A stretch of DNA of 64,000 nt from Bradyrhizobium sp. CCBAU 53338 (lineage in GTDB: Bacteria > Pseudomonadota > Alphaproteobacteria > Rhizobiales > Xanthobacteraceae). The DNA is taken from contig NZ_CP030048.1 of NCBI RefSeq assembly GCF_015291665.1, positions 6,538,501 through 6,602,500 of the forward strand, given 5' to 3'. The notes under the pieces were generated by a model. The model was not told the DNA's origin and ran no database searches. It saw only the letters and a list, made by a program, of their open reading frames with translations. Positions 35,221-43,209 of the stretch are shown here, one piece after another. The translations under genes were made by a program, and so were the position numbers. Each line of letters starts with the position of its first letter. Position 1 is the stretch's first letter.

Positions 35221-35240
35221 CGCACGAGGGCCGATGCGGA

Positions 35241-35672
35241 TCAGGTCACGCAACGGCCTGGCTGCAGCAATTTGGCGACCTCGGTCAGGGAGCTGACCAT
35301 CGGCTCGCAGGCGATCGTCGGCTTGCGGCCAGACTTCAGCAGCGTAGGCGCCGGCTTGGCGTTGCCGGTCTCGATGGCCGCGGGCACGCGGAGCAGCACC
35401 GACGTATCGGGCAGATCGTTCAGCCGCATCGAGACGGTGCGGGTTGGAACTGCCGATGGCTTCAGCGCGGCCTGACGGTCGGACTTGCCGGTGCGATTGA
35501 CATTGTGACTTGCGACATTGGGGCCCGAGGTTTGGCCCGGCTGGTCAGCGAGCGCTTCCCAGCGGGAGGCCAGATCGTGGCCGGAGGCCAGCTGCACGGC
35601 GCCGACCTGAACGGCGCCCAGCGTCGCGACGAGTGCGACGGCACCAAAAAATACCTTTTGAGTCTGTGGCAT
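35241..35672 (-). CDS. Hypothetical exported or membrane-anchored protein
   Basis: A 143-residue protein with a hydrophobic N-terminal segment (KVFFGAVALVATLGAVQVGAVQLA) that is either a signal peptide or an anchor. The rest is polar, without known domain, and contains two Cys (TIACEPM and GRCVT) that may pair. ATG 35672 was chosen because the segment begins there. No family is recognised. A terminator follows and a region of strong hairpins lies upstream. Confidence 0.65.
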   Translation of the reverse strand: MPQTQKVFFGAVALVATLGAVQVGAVQLASGHDLASRWEALADQPGQTSGPNVASHNVNRTGKSDRQAALKPSAVPTRTVSMRLNDLPDTSVLLRVPAAIETGNAKPAPTLLKSGRKPTIACEPMVSSLTEVAKLLQPGRCVT

Positions 35673-35816
35673 GGCTGTCGATCCCTCGCCCCATGGCGAT
35701 CGCGGGAACAACGCGGAGGGAGGAGCGGAGTTTCCGAGACGTTAAGATCACTTAACCGTGTCCCAAATTCACGCCAGGCCGCACAAAAAGCCGAACAAAA
35801 AAATTTGCAATCACCT

Positions 35817-35928
35817 GGAACGACTCTCGCCCCTGGGAGTCGTTCCAACAGCCGGCTATTCCCCCCTGCCCCATAAGCCGGCGACGTAGGGCGCGACTGT
35901 GGTGATGCCAGTCGCGCCTTACTTTTGT
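35817..35928 (+). ncRNA. Candidate small RNA with two strong hairpins
   Basis: The 278-base gap 35673-35950 holds two perfect stems. The first pairs GGAACGACTC (35817-35826) with GAGTCGTTCC (35837-35846); the second pairs GGCGCGACTG (35890-35899) with CAGTCGCGCC (35909-35918) and is followed by TTACTTTTGT. The second looks like a terminator on the plus strand, yet no plus-strand gene ends there. This suggests a short transcript starting somewhere in 35740-35815. The start and the existence of the RNA are inferred. Confidence 0.35.
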
Positions 35929-35950
35929 CTGGGCTCACCTTGCTTGCAGA

Positions 35951-36550
35951 CTATCTGGTCTTCCCCGCCAACCACTCCCGTCCCTCGGCATAGAGCTTCT
36001 CGACCTCGGCGCCGATGAGGCCCGGCATGTCGCGCTTGACCTTGTAGCCGATCAACTCCTGCATGTAGGCGAGGTGGCGGTAGCCTTCAGGCAGCGCTGC
36101 CAGCGCCTGCTGGTCGAGGCGAAGGGTCGCGGCAGGATCGACCGGATCGATCCGGTCCTTCTCGTAGATCGGCTGGCGGCGGACGATGCCCCACTGACCT
36201 TTCCGCTTCTCCTGGAAATCGTAGAACCGCCCGGTGCATACGACGTCGCAGAGCACGTCGTGCACCAAAGCCCGCTGCGAGATCGTCATCTTGGTCTGCG
36301 CAATGGCCCGCTCGCCTGCGAGATCGATGCTGGTGCCGCCCAGGAAATGCAGGATGCGCACGCCCTTGGCAAAGCCCTCTTGGCTGACGCGCATGAAGTC
36401 CCGTGCCGGCCCCTGAAACCAGGTGGCGGACATCCAGCCGTCTTCGTGCCAGACGGAAGCAAACCGCTCCCAATCGCCTGCATCGCGCCACACCGCCCAG
36501 TTCTCGACGAGGTCGCGGATGGCGAGGCGGTCGAGCAGCTGCTGGTCCAT
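35951..36550 (-). CDS. SnoaL/NTF2-like family protein
   Basis: A 199-residue cytosolic protein with the NTF2-like alpha+beta cone start (QQLLDRLAIRDLVENWAVWRDAGDWERFASVWHEDGWMS), as in the SnoaL-like/aromatic dioxygenase small subunit group. The Asp/Trp-rich first helix and the FYDFQEKRKGQWGIVRRQPIYEKDR strand pair fit that fold. ATG 36550 (MDQQLLD) was chosen by family fit. No partner enzyme is adjacent, so the substrate is unknown. Confidence 0.8.
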   Translation of the reverse strand: MDQQLLDRLAIRDLVENWAVWRDAGDWERFASVWHEDGWMSATWFQGPARDFMRVSQEGFAKGVRILHFLGGTSIDLAGERAIAQTKMTISQRALVHDVLCDVVCTGRFYDFQEKRKGQWGIVRRQPIYEKDRIDPVDPAATLRLDQQALAALPEGYRHLAYMQELIGYKVKRDMPGLIGAEVEKLYAEGREWLAGKTR

Positions 36551-36688
36551 GGTGCACGTCTCCAATGTGGGGCGATGCACGAGGTATGAGCGGCGAACGC
36601 GATGGGCGTCAAGCGGCCGTGAAAAATCCGGCGTGCCTTGCAGCACGCCGGATTGGGTCACTTGGCGTTGTGCCGGACCGCCCGAGCC

Positions 36689-37495
36689 TTACGCCGCAGG
36701 CGCCTTCGGCGTGCGGTTGCGCGAATTGCGCTGGAAGAACAGCGCCTGGCTCGCCACCGCCGACACCATGGCGGGCTGGAACGGCTTTGAAATCAGGAAG
36801 GCCGGCTCCGGGCGTTCGCCGGTGAGGAAGCGCTCCGGATAGGCGGTGATGAACACCACCGGCACCTCGAAGGTGCGGAGCAGCTCGTTGACGGCGTCCA
36901 GGCCCGACGAACCGTCGGCAAGCTGGATGTCGGCAAGGATGAGGCCCGGCCGCTTGTTCTTGGCCAGCGCCACCGCATCGGCATGGGTGCGCGCGACGCC
37001 GACGACATTGTGGCCGAGATTCTTCACCAGGCTCTCGAGATCCATGGCAATGAAGGTCTCGTCCTCGATGATCAGGACGTCGGTCGCGATCTCCGCCGCC
37101 ATCTCGCGGCCGGCGGTGTCGGCCAGCCGCCGCGTCTCGGCGACATCGGTCGCGAGAATGTAGGCAACTTCCTCTTCCGAAAACCCTTCGAGCGAGAGCA
37201 GCAGGAAAGCCTGCCGCGGCAACGGCGTGATGTTGGACAGCCGCCGCTCCGGCGGCATCGGCAGCGTCGCCACCTCGGCGTCGTCATTGACCGAGACCGA
37301 ATTCCAGATCTGGGTGAACAGCCGGAACAGGCCGGCGCGCGGCCCGTGGCTCTCTTCGAGCACCGACGGATCTCCCAGCATGGCTTCCAACATGGCTGCG
37401 ACATAGGCGTCGCCGGAGGCCTGGCTGCCCGTCAGGGCGCGTGCATACCGGCGCAACAACGGCAAGTGTTCAGCAACGAGCTGTGAACGGGACAT
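36689..37495 (-). CDS. phyR: General stress response anti-anti-sigma regulator PhyR
   Basis: A 268-residue two-domain regulator. Residues 1-130 are sigma-factor-like (LPLLRRYARALTGSQASGDAYV ... FLLLSLEGFSEEEVAYILATDVAETRRLADTA); residues 138-260 are a receiver domain with phospho-acceptor D189 in GLILADIQLADG. On phosphorylation the sigma-like part binds NepR and frees EcfG. ATG 37495 has GGAG six bases before it; ATG 37513 is possible. It is divergent from nepR-ecfG, the standard arrangement in alphaproteobacteria. The cognate histidine kinase is not in the window. Confidence 0.96.
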   Translation of the reverse strand: MSRSQLVAEHLPLLRRYARALTGSQASGDAYVAAMLEAMLGDPSVLEESHGPRAGLFRLFTQIWNSVSVNDDAEVATLPMPPERRLSNITPLPRQAFLLLSLEGFSEEEVAYILATDVAETRRLADTAGREMAAEIATDVLIIEDETFIAMDLESLVKNLGHNVVGVARTHADAVALAKNKRPGLILADIQLADGSSGLDAVNELLRTFEVPVVFITAYPERFLTGERPEPAFLISKPFQPAMVSAVASQALFFQRNSRNRTPKAPAA

Positions 37496-37576
37496 CCCCA
37501 CTCCATTCATCATCGGGCCAACCTTGAAGAACCAGGCAATATGAGGGGAGGCCCGGGTTCCCCTGCTGGGGCTGAT

Positions 37577-37601
37577 TACGCCTCAGGATAAGAAAAGTTC
37601 C
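37577..37601 (-). promoter_or_regulatory. Candidate EcfG-type promoter of phyR
   Basis: On the minus strand, GGAAC (37601-37597) and CGTA (37580-37577) are separated by 16 bases. The known EcfG consensus is GGAAC-N16/17-CGTT, so this is one base off. It lies about 80 bases before the phyR start codon, as expected for positive feedback by EcfG. Confidence 0.55.
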
Positions 37602-37619
37602 GCAGAGGGGGGAACTTTT
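37593..37619. promoter_or_regulatory. Inverted GGAAC repeat between phyR and nepR
   Basis: AAAAGTTCC (37593-37601) and GGAACTTTT (37611-37619) are perfect 9-bp inverted repeats with a 9-base spacer. Each arm carries a GGAAC box, one on each strand. The plus-strand box has no good CGTT 16-17 bases on. The element may serve both divergent promoters or be a transcript hairpin. Confidence 0.45.
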
Positions 37620-37717
37620 TGTCGAACCTGGAATTGAACTCGTCCAGGGAACGGCTCCCGGTTGAGAAAACTTCTCTATTTTGCAGTCACTTAACTCGGG
37701 GAAACGTGGAACAGGTC

Positions 37718-37951
37718 ATGAAAGATCTCAAGTCTCAAGCCAGCAAAAGCACGACCCCCGGCAAGGGAGGCCTAACTCCGGAGATTCAATCCCGGATCGG
37801 GCACCAACTGCGCGCCATGTACGACGACGTCGTGCGGCAGGGGGTTCCGGACCGGTTCGCGGAACTCATCAAGAAGCTTGATGCGCCCGGAGGTGGATCT
37901 CCAAACGAGAATGGGGCTGGGGGCTCCAACGACAACAATGGGAGGGATTAA
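37718..37951 (+). CDS. nepR: Anti-sigma factor NepR
   Basis: A 77-residue anti-sigma factor that holds EcfG inactive until PhyR-P binds it. The conserved core is TPEIQSRIGHQLRAMYDDVVRQGVPDRFAELIKKLD (about residues 20-55), flanked by disordered Lys/Ser- and Gly/Asn-rich tails typical of NepR. ATG 37718 was chosen; the longer frame upstream covers the promoter region. Its stop overlaps the ecfG start as TAATG, coupling their translation. Confidence 0.95.
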   Translation: MKDLKSQASKSTTPGKGGLTPEIQSRIGHQLRAMYDDVVRQGVPDRFAELIKKLDAPGGGSPNENGAGGSNDNNGRD

Positions 37952-38499
37952 TGCCTCTCACGAACTCCCTGCGTGACGACATCCTCGCGGCCGTGCCGAG
38001 CCTGCGCGCGTTCGCGATCTCGCTCAGCGGCAATGCGGACCGCGCCGACGATTTGGTGCAGGAGACGCTGTTGCGCGCGCTCGCCAACATCGACTCGTTT
38101 CAGCCCGGCTCCAACCTGCCGGCATGGCTGTTCACGATCCTGCGCAACCTGTTCCGCTCCGACTATCGCAAGCGGCGGCGCGAGGTCGAGGACGCCGAGG
38201 GCAACTATGCCAAGACGCTGAAGACACAGCCCTCGCAGAACGCCCATCTCGAGTTCGAGGAGTTTCGCACCGCGCTCGACAAGCTTCCGCAGGACCAGCG
38301 CGAAGCCTTGATCCTGGTCGGTGCCTCCGGCTTCTCCTATGAGGATGCGGCCTCGATCTGCGGCTGTGCGGTCGGCACCATCAAGAGCCGCGTCAATCGC
38401 GCGCGCTCGAAGCTCGCCGCACTGCTCTATGTCGACGGCGCCGAGGACTTCGGACCCGACGAGACCGTGCGCGCCGTGATCGGCGGCAGCGGCGGATAG
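37951..38499 (+). CDS. ecfG: ECF sigma factor EcfG
   Basis: A 182-residue group ECF15 sigma factor controlling the general stress regulon. Region 2 is RADDLVQETLLRALANIDSFQPGSNLPAWLFTILRNLFRSDYRKRRRE; region 4 is LDKLPQDQREALILVGASGFSYEDAASICGCAVGTIKSRVNRARSKL. It follows nepR with a one-base overlap and is opposite phyR. Identity is well supported by sequence and context. Confidence 0.96.
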   Translation: MPLTNSLRDDILAAVPSLRAFAISLSGNADRADDLVQETLLRALANIDSFQPGSNLPAWLFTILRNLFRSDYRKRRREVEDAEGNYAKTLKTQPSQNAHLEFEEFRTALDKLPQDQREALILVGASGFSYEDAASICGCAVGTIKSRVNRARSKLAALLYVDGAEDFGPDETVRAVIGGSGG

Positions 38500-38533
38500 C
38501 GCGTCAATCGATTGAGGGCGACAGCTGTGAAGG

Positions 38534-38551
38534 CGGCCGTTTGCGCGGCCG
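38534..38551 (+). terminator. Hairpin after ecfG
   Basis: CGGCCG and CGGCCG (self-complementary arms, 6 bp, 6-base loop) lie 34 bases after the ecfG stop and are followed by TCTTGG. The arms also extend by G-C pairs imperfectly. A weak terminator is likely, placed between convergent ecfG and the nitroreductase gene. Confidence 0.4.
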
Positions 38552-38569
38552 TCTTGGCGCGCGTGCAGG

Positions 38570-39268
38570 TTATTTCCCGACGAACGTCACCGTGTCGGCG
38601 ACCGATGCCCGCGAGGTGCGGTAGCTGTTGACCTTATGGGCGTTGTCGGCATAGCCGAACGAGATGCCGCAGACGACACGGCGGTCGTCAGGCAGGTCGA
38701 AGTGGCGGCGGATCAGGCCGGAATGTCGCGCCAATGCGGCCTGCGGAATCGTTCCGAGCCCGAGCGCTTGCGCGGCGAGCATGAAATTCGAGACGTAGGC
38801 ACCGCAATCGATCGCGCCGTAGATGCCGAGCGGCTCGTTGGTGTGAATGATCGCGACATGCGGCGCGCCGAAGAAATTGTAGTTCTCCAGCGCCTGTTTT
38901 GCGTAAGCCATCTTGTCGCCTCTGACAATGCCGAGGGTGTTGTAGAGCTGAAAGCCGCTCTCGCGGCGGCGTTCGAGATAGACCCCGACATATTCGCGCG
39001 GCGGCGTGAAATCGTAGTCGTCGCCGAGGCCGCCCGAAGCCTCCTTGTAGATCAGCTGGCGGAAGCGCTCCTTGGCCTCGCCGCTGGCGATGATGACCTG
39101 CCAGGGCTGGCTGTTGCACCAGGACGCGGTGCGCTGTGCCGTCGTGAGCACATGCTCGATGGTGGCGCGGTCGACCTCTTTCGGCAAGAAAGCGCGAACC
39201 GAGTAGCGCTCGTTGAGGAGGTCTTCGAGCACGCCGATGCGGTCGTTCTGGCTTACTTTTGCGTCCAT
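38570..39268 (-). CDS. Nitroreductase family flavoprotein
   Basis: A 232-residue FMN-dependent oxidoreductase. The FMN-binding start ERYSVRAFLPKEVDRATIEHVLTTAQRTASWCNSQPWQVII and the C-terminal GLGTIPQAALARHSGLIRRHFDLPDDRRVVCGISFGYAD are typical of the NfsB/BluB-like superfamily. It probably reduces nitro or quinone compounds with NAD(P)H; the natural substrate is unknown. It lies just downstream of the acyl-CoA dehydrogenases on the same strand and may be co-transcribed with them. Confidence 0.9.
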   Translation of the reverse strand: MDAKVSQNDRIGVLEDLLNERYSVRAFLPKEVDRATIEHVLTTAQRTASWCNSQPWQVIIASGEAKERFRQLIYKEASGGLGDDYDFTPPREYVGVYLERRRESGFQLYNTLGIVRGDKMAYAKQALENYNFFGAPHVAIIHTNEPLGIYGAIDCGAYVSNFMLAAQALGLGTIPQAALARHSGLIRRHFDLPDDRRVVCGISFGYADNAHKVNSYRTSRASVADTVTFVGK

Positions 39269-39298
39269 GGATCAGCTCGCTCTTCGTAGGGTGGGTTA

Positions 39299-40543
39299 TC
39301 ACCGCCCCTTGGTCGGGATCTTGTTATACGGCAAGTCCTTGTCGACACGGATGTCGCCCGGCAGGCCCAGCACGCGCTCGGCGATGATGTTGCGCAGGAT
39401 CTCGTCGGTGCCGCCGGCAATGCGCATCCCGGGAGAGGACAGCAGCATCTGCTGAAATTGGCCCTGGACGGTTTCCTCCGCATCCCCGGTGAGCAACCCG
39501 GCAGCGCCCTGGAGATCCATCGCGTAAGTCGCGATATCCTGCAGCATCACGCCCGACACCAGCTTGCCAATGGAGTTTTCGGGGCCGGGACGCTCGCCCT
39601 TCGACAGTGCCGAGATCGCACGGTAGCTCGTGTATTTCAGCCCGCTCGACTTCACCGCCCAGCTCGCAAGCTTTGAGCGCACGGCCGGATCGTCGATCGC
39701 AAGCCCGTCCTCCAGCATCAGGTTCGAGCAGAAGTCGAACAGCTCAGGCACACCGGTTGCAAGCCGCGCACCGATCGACATGCGCTCGTTCATCAGCGTG
39801 GTCAGCGATACGCTCCAGCCTTCGCCGATCGCGCCGAGACGCTGGCTGTCTGGGATCACGACGTCGGTGAAATAGACTTCGTTGAACTCCTGCATGCCGT
39901 TGGCCTGCTTGATCGGCCGAACCTCGACGCCTTTGCTCTTCATGTCCAGGAAGAACATGGTGAGGCCCTTGTGCTTGGGCACACCAGGATCGGTGCGGGT
40001 GATCAGGAGGCCGTAGTCGGAGTAATGCGCACCGGAGGTCCAGATCTTCTGGCCGTTGATGACCCAATTGTCACCCTGCTTTTCCGCGCGCGTGCGAAGG
40101 CCCGCGACATCGGAGCCGCCGGCGGGCTCGGAGAACAACTGGCACCAGATTTCCTCGCCGGAGGCGAGCTTCGGCAGATAGCGACGCTTATGCTCCTCGC
40201 TGCCCCAGGCCATCACGGTCGGGCCGCACATACCCTCACCGATCTGGAACGGCTGGGTCAACTTGCCGTAGACGCCCTCCTCCTGCTGCCAGATCACCTT
40301 CTCGATCGGCGTGGCGCCACGGCCACCATATTCCTTCGGCCAATGCAGGCAGGCCCAATTGCCGTCCGACTTCTTCTTCTGCCAGGCCTTGCCGACCTCG
40401 ACCATGTCGTGCTTCGCAAGCCTGATGCGGCCGAGCGAGGATTTTGACAACTCCTCCTCGAGTTCTTTCGGCGCGTTGGCGGCAACCCATTTGCGCGCGG
40501 TCTCGCGGAATGCGGCTTCCTGCGGGGTGTCGTCGAAATTCAT
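39299..40543 (-). CDS. Acyl-CoA dehydrogenase, large-subunit type (copy 2)
   Basis: A 414-residue FAD enzyme that introduces a 2,3-double bond into acyl-CoA. It has WCQLFSEPAGGSDVAGLRTRAEK and the GTDEILRNIIAERVLGLPGD C-terminal block of the superfamily. It closely resembles the next upstream gene over its whole length, so the pair is a tandem duplication. The start MNFDDTPQEAAF at 40543 matches the sister gene. The resemblance to PimC-like enzymes suggests a partner small subunit, perhaps the 375-residue protein upstream. Electron transfer flavoprotein would accept the electrons. Confidence 0.92.
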   Translation of the reverse strand: MNFDDTPQEAAFRETARKWVAANAPKELEEELSKSSLGRIRLAKHDMVEVGKAWQKKKSDGNWACLHWPKEYGGRGATPIEKVIWQQEEGVYGKLTQPFQIGEGMCGPTVMAWGSEEHKRRYLPKLASGEEIWCQLFSEPAGGSDVAGLRTRAEKQGDNWVINGQKIWTSGAHYSDYGLLITRTDPGVPKHKGLTMFFLDMKSKGVEVRPIKQANGMQEFNEVYFTDVVIPDSQRLGAIGEGWSVSLTTLMNERMSIGARLATGVPELFDFCSNLMLEDGLAIDDPAVRSKLASWAVKSSGLKYTSYRAISALSKGERPGPENSIGKLVSGVMLQDIATYAMDLQGAAGLLTGDAEETVQGQFQQMLLSSPGMRIAGGTDEILRNIIAERVLGLPGDIRVDKDLPYNKIPTKGR

Positions 40544-40570
40544 GGCGGACCTCTCAAATGCTTGCTCGGT

Positions 40571-40662
40571 GCGTAGGGTGGGTCCGCGAAGCGTAACCCA
40601 CCGCTTCTGCTGACGCGGGGACGAAAGAGGTGGGTTACGCCTTCGGCTAACCCACCCTGCGA
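40571..40662. repeat. Palindromic repeat, GTAGGGTGGGT family
   Basis: The outer arms GCGTAGGGTGGGT (40571-40583) and ACCCACCCTGCG (to 40661) enclose a second pair, GCGTAACCCACC (40591-40602) and GGTGGGTTACGC (40629-40640). A half copy, CGTAGGGTGGGTT, lies at 39285-39297 after the copy-2 gene. The element fills the space between the two dehydrogenase copies. Confidence 0.7.
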
Positions 40663-40664
40663 AC

Positions 40665-41906
40665 TTATCTTCCCTTGGTCGGGATCTTGTTGAACGGCAC
40701 GTCCTTGTCGACCCTGATGTCGCCGGGCAGGCCCAGCACCCGCTCGGCGATGATGTTGCGCATGATCTCGTCGGTGCCGCCTTCGACGCGCGTACCGGGC
40801 GCGCGCAACAGCATCGCCTGGAAGCGGCCGGCCAGTTCGGCATCTTCACCGCTAACGACGCCGGCTGCACCTTGCAGATCCAGCGCGTAGGTCGCGACGT
40901 CCTGGATCATCGAGCCCGCCACCAGTTTACCGATGGAATTTTCGGGCCCCGGCCGCTCGCCCCTCGACAGCGCGGAGATCGCGCGCATGCTGGTGTATTT
41001 CAGCCCGCTCGCCTTCACTGCCCAGTTCGCGAGCTTCGAGCGCACCGCGCGATCCTCGATCGCCGGACCATCGTCGAGCATCAAGCTCGAGCAATATTCG
41101 AACAGCTCCGGGAAGCCGGTCGAGACGGCGGCGCCGATCGCGCTGCGCTCGTTCATCAACGTGGTCAGCGAGACATTCCAGCCGTCACCGACCTCGCCGA
41201 GGCGCTGATGATCGGGGATGCGGACATTGGTGAAATAGACCTCGTTGAAGTCGGAGGCGCCGCTCGCCTGCTTGATGGGCCGCACCTCGACGCCCGGGCT
41301 CTTCATGTCCAGGAAGAACATTGTGAGGCCCTTGTGCTTGGGCACGGTCGGATCGGTACGGGTCAGCAGGATGCCGTAGTCGGAATAATGCGCGCCCGAG
41401 GTCCAGATCTTCTGGCCGTTGATGACCCAGTCGTCGCCATCCTTCTCGGCACGTGTGCGCAAGCCCGCAAGGTCCGAGCCGCCGGCGGGTTCGGAGAACA
41501 GCTGGCACCAGACCTTCTCGCCAGAGGCGAGCGGCGGCAGATAGGTGCGCTTATGCTCCTCGCGCGCGAACGCCATCATGGTTGGCCCGCACATGCCGTG
41601 GCCGATGATGAACATGCGGGAGAGCTGGCCGAACGGGCCCTCTTCCTGCTGCCAGATCACGCGCTCGATCGGCGACGAGCCGCGACCGCCATACTCCTTT
41701 GGCCAGTGCAGGCAGGCCCAGCCGGCATCGGCCTTCTTCTTCTGCCAGGCCTTTGCGACATCGAGAATGTCAGCGTTCTTCAGCGCCGTGCGGCCGAGCG
41801 AGGATTTGCGCAGATCCTCCTCATATTGCTTGGGTGCGTTGGCGCCGATCCAGGCGCGCGCGATAGCGCGGAATTCGGCTTCCTGCGGGGTGTCGTCGAA
41901 GTTCAT
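40665..41906 (-). CDS. Acyl-CoA dehydrogenase, large-subunit type (copy 1)
   Basis: A 413-residue FAD enzyme, sister of the downstream gene. Matching blocks are MNFDDTPQEAEFR, GWACLHWPKEYGGRG, WCQLFSEPAGGSDLAGLRTRAEKDG, INGQKIWTSGAHYSDYG and EGGTDEIMRNIIAERVLGLPGDIRVDK. It differs in the N-terminal 35 residues and around the substrate side (SRMFIIGHGMCGPTMMAFA), so the copies may have different chain or ring preferences. It is separated from the small-subunit-type gene by 15 bases, favouring a heteromeric enzyme. Confidence 0.92.
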   Translation of the reverse strand: MNFDDTPQEAEFRAIARAWIGANAPKQYEEDLRKSSLGRTALKNADILDVAKAWQKKKADAGWACLHWPKEYGGRGSSPIERVIWQQEEGPFGQLSRMFIIGHGMCGPTMMAFAREEHKRTYLPPLASGEKVWCQLFSEPAGGSDLAGLRTRAEKDGDDWVINGQKIWTSGAHYSDYGILLTRTDPTVPKHKGLTMFFLDMKSPGVEVRPIKQASGASDFNEVYFTNVRIPDHQRLGEVGDGWNVSLTTLMNERSAIGAAVSTGFPELFEYCSSLMLDDGPAIEDRAVRSKLANWAVKASGLKYTSMRAISALSRGERPGPENSIGKLVAGSMIQDVATYALDLQGAAGVVSGEDAELAGRFQAMLLRAPGTRVEGGTDEIMRNIIAERVLGLPGDIRVDKDVPFNKIPTKGR

Positions 41907-41921
41907 ATGCGTGCCCTTCGC

Positions 41922-43049
41922 TTACGCCGCGTTCTTCTTGCGCATGCGGTCGATCAGCTGGTCCTCCCAATAGGACAGGCTGCCGAGCCCGAGCGCCATC
42001 GCGTTGGCGCGGCGGTAGTACATGTGGCAGTCGAACTCCCAGGTGAAGCCCATGCCGCCGTGAACCTGGATGTTGTTCTTGGCGCAGTGCTGGAACGCCT
42101 GCGTCGCGCTGATGCGTGCGGCCGCGGCCGCTTCCGGCAGCTCGGCCGCGTTGGTCGAGAGCGCCCAGGCACCGTAATAGCTGTTGGAGCGCGCCAGCGT
42201 TGCCGAGACATACATGTCGGCGAGCATGTGCTTGACCGCCTGGAACGAGCCGATCTGTCGACCGAAGGCGATGCGGTCGAGCGCGTAGTCGCGGCCCATT
42301 TCCAGCGCACGGTCGGAGCCGCCGACCTGCTCGAAGGCACAGAGCACCGCGGCACGGTCGAGCACCTGCGTGAGAATGCTCCAGCCTTCGCCGGCGGCAC
42401 CGAGCGGTTCGGCCTTGCAATCCTTGAAAATGATCTCGGCCTGCCCGCGAGTCGGATCGAGATTGGTAAGACTCTTCACCTCGACGCCGCCGGCCTTGAG
42501 ATCGACCAGGAACAGCGAGATGTCGCTGTCGCGCCCGCTCGATCCGGTGCGCGCCGCAACCACGGCAAAGTCGGCGATTGTGCCATCGGCCACCGGCTTC
42601 TTGACGCCGTTGAGGACGCCATTGGCGGCCGCGAGCTTGACGTTCTTCGGCGCCGGGTTGCCCTTGCCTTCGAACAGCGCCAGCGTGCCGATCGCATCGC
42701 CCGAGGCGATTGCGGGCAGCCACTTCTTCTTCTGCGCGGCGCTGCCCGCGATCAGCAGCGCTTCGGCAGCAAGATAGACGGTCGAAGAGAACGGTACCGG
42801 TGCATTGGCGCGGCCCATCTCTTCCGCGATCACGCAGAGCTCGAGATGACCGGCACCGGCGCCGCCGAAATCTTCGGGGATCGCGACGCCGAGAAAACCC
42901 ATCTCGGCGAGGCCCTTCCAGAGCTCCTTGTCATAGGGCGCCTTGCCGTCGAGCACGACGCGCACCGCCTTCGGCGAGCACTTCTCGGCGAGGAATTTGC
43001 GCGCCTGGTCGCGAAGCTGCTTCTGGTCGTCGGAGAAATCGAAGTTCAT
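41922..43049 (-). CDS. Acyl-CoA dehydrogenase, small-subunit type
   Basis: A 375-residue acyl-CoA dehydrogenase family protein. The start MNFDFSDDQKQLRDQARKFLAEKC, the central LDRAAVLCAFEQVGGSDRALEMGRDYALDRIAFGRQIGSFQAVKHMLADM and the C-terminal QVHGGMGFTWEFDCHMYYRRA blocks are typical. Compared with the large type it is shorter and more divergent in the substrate region, as in alpha2beta2 enzymes such as PimC/PimD and steroid-degrading dehydrogenases. Catalytic Glu placement could not be decided by eye. Confidence 0.9.
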   Translation of the reverse strand: MNFDFSDDQKQLRDQARKFLAEKCSPKAVRVVLDGKAPYDKELWKGLAEMGFLGVAIPEDFGGAGAGHLELCVIAEEMGRANAPVPFSSTVYLAAEALLIAGSAAQKKKWLPAIASGDAIGTLALFEGKGNPAPKNVKLAAANGVLNGVKKPVADGTIADFAVVAARTGSSGRDSDISLFLVDLKAGGVEVKSLTNLDPTRGQAEIIFKDCKAEPLGAAGEGWSILTQVLDRAAVLCAFEQVGGSDRALEMGRDYALDRIAFGRQIGSFQAVKHMLADMYVSATLARSNSYYGAWALSTNAAELPEAAAAARISATQAFQHCAKNNIQVHGGMGFTWEFDCHMYYRRANAMALGLGSLSYWEDQLIDRMRKKNAA

Positions 43050-43090
43050 GGCGGCTTACCTTTGTTTATTCGTTGTCATTTATTGAGCCC

Positions 43091-43190
43091 GTCATTCCGG
43101 AGCGCGACGAAGTCGCGAGCCCGGAATCCATAACCACGAGCCGGGGTTATGGATTCCGGGCCGGCGCCTAGCGGCGCATCCCGGAATGAC
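43091..43190. repeat. Nested palindromic element, GTCATTCCGG family
   Basis: The outer arms GTCATTCCGG (43091-43100) and CCGGAATGAC (43181-43190) are perfect 10-bp inverted repeats. Inside lie a GCGAC/GTCGC hairpin (43104-43116), a 15-bp perfect pair (43121-43135 with 43145-43159) and a GGCGCC-type stem (about 43163-43177). DNA or RNA could fold into a cloverleaf-like cruciform. It lies between the dehydrogenase and ligase genes and may separate their transcripts. Confidence 0.75.
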
Positions 43191-43209
43191 GAGGTGAGGG
43201 AGGGGCGCT

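Noticed and set aside
35817..35846. GGAAC ... CGTT resemblance to an EcfG promoter
   Set aside because: The two boxes are 19 bases apart instead of 16-17, and they are the arms of a perfect hairpin, which explains the match.
37611..37640. EcfG promoter for nepR-ecfG at the plus-strand GGAAC
   Set aside because: No CGTT-like element lies 16-17 bases downstream.
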